Origin: an uncultured bacterium
GTDB lineage: Bacteria; Desulfobacterota; Desulfobaccia; Desulfobaccales; 0-14-0-80-60-11
Direction: 5' to 3'
NCBI GenBank assembly: GCA_937943575.1
Contig: CALEAV010000005.1
Span: 1-51,723 of the forward strand
DNA length: 51,723 nucleotides
In this document: positions 49,727 through 51,723 of the stretch, in pieces
Layout of the letters: each line of letters begins with the position of its first letter
Numbering within the stretch: the first letter of the stretch is position 1
Made by a program: the position numbers and the translations under genes
The notes under the pieces: model-generated
What the model was told of the DNA's origin: nothing
The model's database searches: none
What the model saw: the letters and a program-made list of their open reading frames with translations, nothing else

Positions 49727-51723
49727 TCAGCCTGCTCTGCTCCTGGCGGTGCGGCGCAGGCACCACTTGGCCCCCTCCACCACCGGAAGGAGACCCAGGG
49801 CCACCGCCAGGGCCGCCAGCCAGTCATTCAGGTTAATTGGCCTCACATGGAAGAGCCGGGCCAGGGGCGGCCAATGGATGACGGCCACCATCAGGGCCAG
49901 GGAGGCGGCCACCGCCGCCACCAGCCAGCGGTTGCGCCAGAAGCCCACGGTCAGTAGCGACAGGTGGTCGGAGCGGCAGTTGAAGGCGTTCACCATCTCC
50001 GCCAGGATGAGGGCGGCAAAGACCACGGTCTGGGCGTGCACCAGCACCTGGCGGGGATCGCCCAGGCCTCGGGGGTCAGTAAGCCAGTAATAGGCGAACA
50101 GCGGGATGAGAGTGAGAGCCAGGTAGGCGGAGATCACCAGGATCAAGGTGGTGACGGGGCGGGTAAAGACCCCTTCGTGAGGGGGCCGGGGGGGGCGGCG
50201 CATGACATCCGGGGCCTTGGGATCCACCCCCAACGCCAGGGCCGGCAGGCCGTCGGTGGTGAGATTCACCCACAGGATCTGCAAGGCCACCAGAGGCAGG
50301 GGCAGACCGAGGAGCAGCGACCCGGTGAGCACCAGGATCTCGGCGAAATTGCAGCTCAGCAGATAGATGAGATATTTTTTGATATTGTCGAAGATGGCCC
50401 GGCCTTCCTCCACCGCGGCCACCAGGGTGGCGAAGTTGTCGTCGGCCAGGATCATGGCCGCGGTTTCTTTGGTGACCTCCGTGCCGGTGATCCCCATGGC
50501 GACGCCGATATCGGCCCGTTTCAGGGCCGGGGCATCGTTGACGCCGTCGCCGGTCATGGCCACGACTTCCCCTTGACTTTTCAGGACTTCCACCAGACGC
50601 AGTTTATGTTCCGGCGCCACCCGGGCAAAGATATGGGTGTGTTTCAGGGTGGCGGCCAGGGTCTGGTCGTCCATTTGGGAAAGCTCCCGGCCGGTGCAGA
50701 CCGGGGGCGGGGCAGCCGATTTTTTCGCCAGGCCCAGGTCCCGGCCGATGGCCGCTGCGGTTAAAGGATGGTCGCCGGTTACCATGATCACGTTGATGCC
50801 GGCCCGGTGGCAGAGGTTGACCGCTTCTTTGGCTTCGGGGCGGGGCGGATCGATCATCCCCACCAGGCCCACCCAGACCAGATCGGCTTCTTCGGAGGCG
50901 GGGACCAGGTCTGGCAGATCAGGGAAGCGACGGTAGGCCAGACCCAGGACCCGCATGGCGGCGCTGGCCAGCCGGGAGCTTTCCGTCAATATGGCCTGCC
51001 GCTGGTCTTCGGTCAGAGGCTGTTCGCCCTGCAAGGTCAGCAGGCGGCGGCAATAAGGGAGCAGGCTCTCGGGCGCGCCTTTCAGGCACATGAGATAGCC
51101 GCTGCGGTCCTGGTGCAGGGTGCTCATGCGTTTGCGGTCGGAATCAAAGGGAATTTCCGCCACTCGGGGCCAGTCCTGGAGGAGGCGCTGATAGTTCAGG
51201 CCGGCCTTCAGCCCCATGGTTAAGAGGGCCCCTTCAGTGGGGTCGCCCCGCAGGTGCCACTTGCCGTCTTCCTGCCGCAAAGAGGCATCGTTGCATAACA
51301 GGGCAATGCGGGCGGCCTGGTGCAGGGCCGGATTGGTGAGTGATAATTCCTGGTGATCGACGGTATGAAAGCTCCCTTGTGGTATATAGCCGGAACCGGT
51401 GACGTGGATCTGTTGGCCATCCAGGAAGAGAGCACGGACGGTCATTTCGTTTTTCGTCAGCGTCCCCGTTTTATCGGTGCAGATGACCGTGGTACAGCCC
51501 ATGGTCTCCACGGCCGGCAGGCGTTTGACAATGGCCCGGCGTCTGGCCATGCGGGTGGTGCCGATGGCCAGGGCGCCGGTGACCACGGCCGGGAGGGATT
51601 CGGGGACTGCGGCCACGGCCAGACTGATGCCCCAGATGAGCATGGGCAGCCAGCCGTAGCCTTTGGCCAGACCCAGGCCGACGGCGCCAGCGGCTACGCC
51701 CAGACAGATGATGCTTAAAACCC
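49727..51723 (-). CDS. P2A-type cation-transporting ATPase (5' part beyond window)
   Basis: C-terminal two-thirds of a P-type ATPase related to SERCA/PMR1 calcium pumps; the frame stays open to the window end. Visible parts are the M4 segment AVAAVPESLPAVVTGALAIGT, the phosphorylation site ICTDKTGTLTKNEM, the KGAPE nucleotide motif, MVTGDHPLTA, the hinge MTGDGVNDAPALKRADIGVAMG, and four to six C-terminal membrane helices (ILWVNLTTDGLPALALGVD). The M4 motif is PESLP, not the PEGLP of calcium pumps, so ion specificity is open. Base composition is somewhat less GC-biased than in neighbouring genes. Confidence 0.92.
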   Translation of the reverse strand, partial: VLSIICLGVAAGAVGLGLAKGYGWLPMLIWGISLAVAAVPESLPAVVTGALAIGTTRMARRRAIVKRLPAVETMGCTTVICTDKTGTLTKNEMTVRALFLDGQQIHVTGSGYIPQGSFHTVDHQELSLTNPALHQAARIALLCNDASLRQEDGKWHLRGDPTEGALLTMGLKAGLNYQRLLQDWPRVAEIPFDSDRKRMSTLHQDRSGYLMCLKGAPESLLPYCRRLLTLQGEQPLTEDQRQAILTESSRLASAAMRVLGLAYRRFPDLPDLVPASEEADLVWVGLVGMIDPPRPEAKEAVNLCHRAGINVIMVTGDHPLTAAAIGRDLGLAKKSAAPPPVCTGRELSQMDDQTLAATLKHTHIFARVAPEHKLRLVEVLKSQGEVVAMTGDGVNDAPALKRADIGVAMGITGTEVTKETAAMILADDNFATLVAAVEEGRAIFDNIKKYLIYLLSCNFAEILVLTGSLLLGLPLPLVALQILWVNLTTDGLPALALGVDPKAPDVMRRPPRPPHEGVFTRPVTTLILVISAYLALTLIPLFAYYWLTDPRGLGDPRQVLVHAQTVVFAALILAEMVNAFNCRSDHLSLLTVGFWRNRWLVAAVAASLALMVAVIHWPPLARLFHVRPINLNDWLAALAVALGLLPVVEGAKWCLRRTARSRAG

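Noticed and set aside
2-51723. CRISPR arrays, tRNA or rRNA genes, insertion sequences and attachment sites
   Set aside because: I looked for regularly spaced repeats, cloverleaf-type TTCGA/T-loop patterns, transposase or integrase motifs and terminal inverted repeats, and saw none that could be supported.

Overview
The window is a GC-rich chromosomal segment (AT-rich stretches occur only at a few promoters) with closely packed, mostly Shine-Dalgarno-led genes. The organism is most likely a motile anaerobe of the Desulfobacterota (former Deltaproteobacteria). The pointers are a large two-flavin HdrA with HdrB and HdrC, a GlcF-type Fe-S/CCG protein, a flagellar cluster controlled by sigma-54 activators, 7TM-HD and DUF3568 proteins, and an infC gene that appears to start with AUC, as reported for Myxococcus. 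The genus cannot be fixed from the sequence alone. No rRNA, tRNA, CRISPR array, prophage or insertion sequence was recognised.

Layout. Bases 1-2.7 kb hold a GlcF-like protein and a secreted family 8 glycosidase. Bases 2.9-7.4 kb form the translation operon thrS-infC-rpmI-rplT-pheS, with an intrinsic-terminator-like hairpin just before thrS and no pheT after pheS. Bases 7.6-11.1 kb on the minus strand carry a Lys/Pro-rich membrane protein, murJ, nth and a DUF3568 lipoprotein. Bases 11.4-24.2 kb are a motility locus: two sigma-54 activators, two unrecognised exported or membrane proteins, flgB-flgC-fliE-fliF-fliG-fliH-fliI-fliJ and a MotE-like protein. Three good -24/-12 elements lie exactly at the breaks of this locus.

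Bases 24.6-31.2 kb hold yjbQ, phoH, a 7TM-HD phosphodiesterase, ybeY, pdxJ, an unknown gene and a PHP phosphoesterase. The phoH, 7TM-HD and ybeY genes overlap one another. Bases 31.3-37.4 kb hold hdrC-hdrB-hdrA behind an AT-rich promoter, followed by a GAF-GGDEF protein. Bases 37.5-41.1 kb hold a TPR lipoprotein, a small c-type cytochrome, a membrane histidine kinase and a truncated haemoglobin with a signal peptide. Bases 41.3-45.5 kb are a phosphate transport operon pstS-pstC-pstA-pstB-pstB without phoU. Bases 45.6-49.4 kb hold glnS, a YkgJ-type cysteine-cluster protein and argJ. The window ends inside a P2A-type cation ATPase on the minus strand.

The most notable signals are as follows. 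(1) The two PstB ATPases have complementary lesions: one has lost its Q-loop Gln and H-loop His, the other its LSGGQ signature. This predicts an obligate heterodimer with one working ATP site. (2) The two sigma-54 activators are also complementary: one has an intact receiver but a GAFTHA loop, the other a dead receiver but a normal GAFTGA loop, and three sigma-54 promoters sit in the same locus. (3) infC has a probable AUC start behind a perfect Shine-Dalgarno. (4) thrS has a terminator-like hairpin and a possible leader ORF. (5) The 7TM-HD gene runs 101 bases into ybeY.
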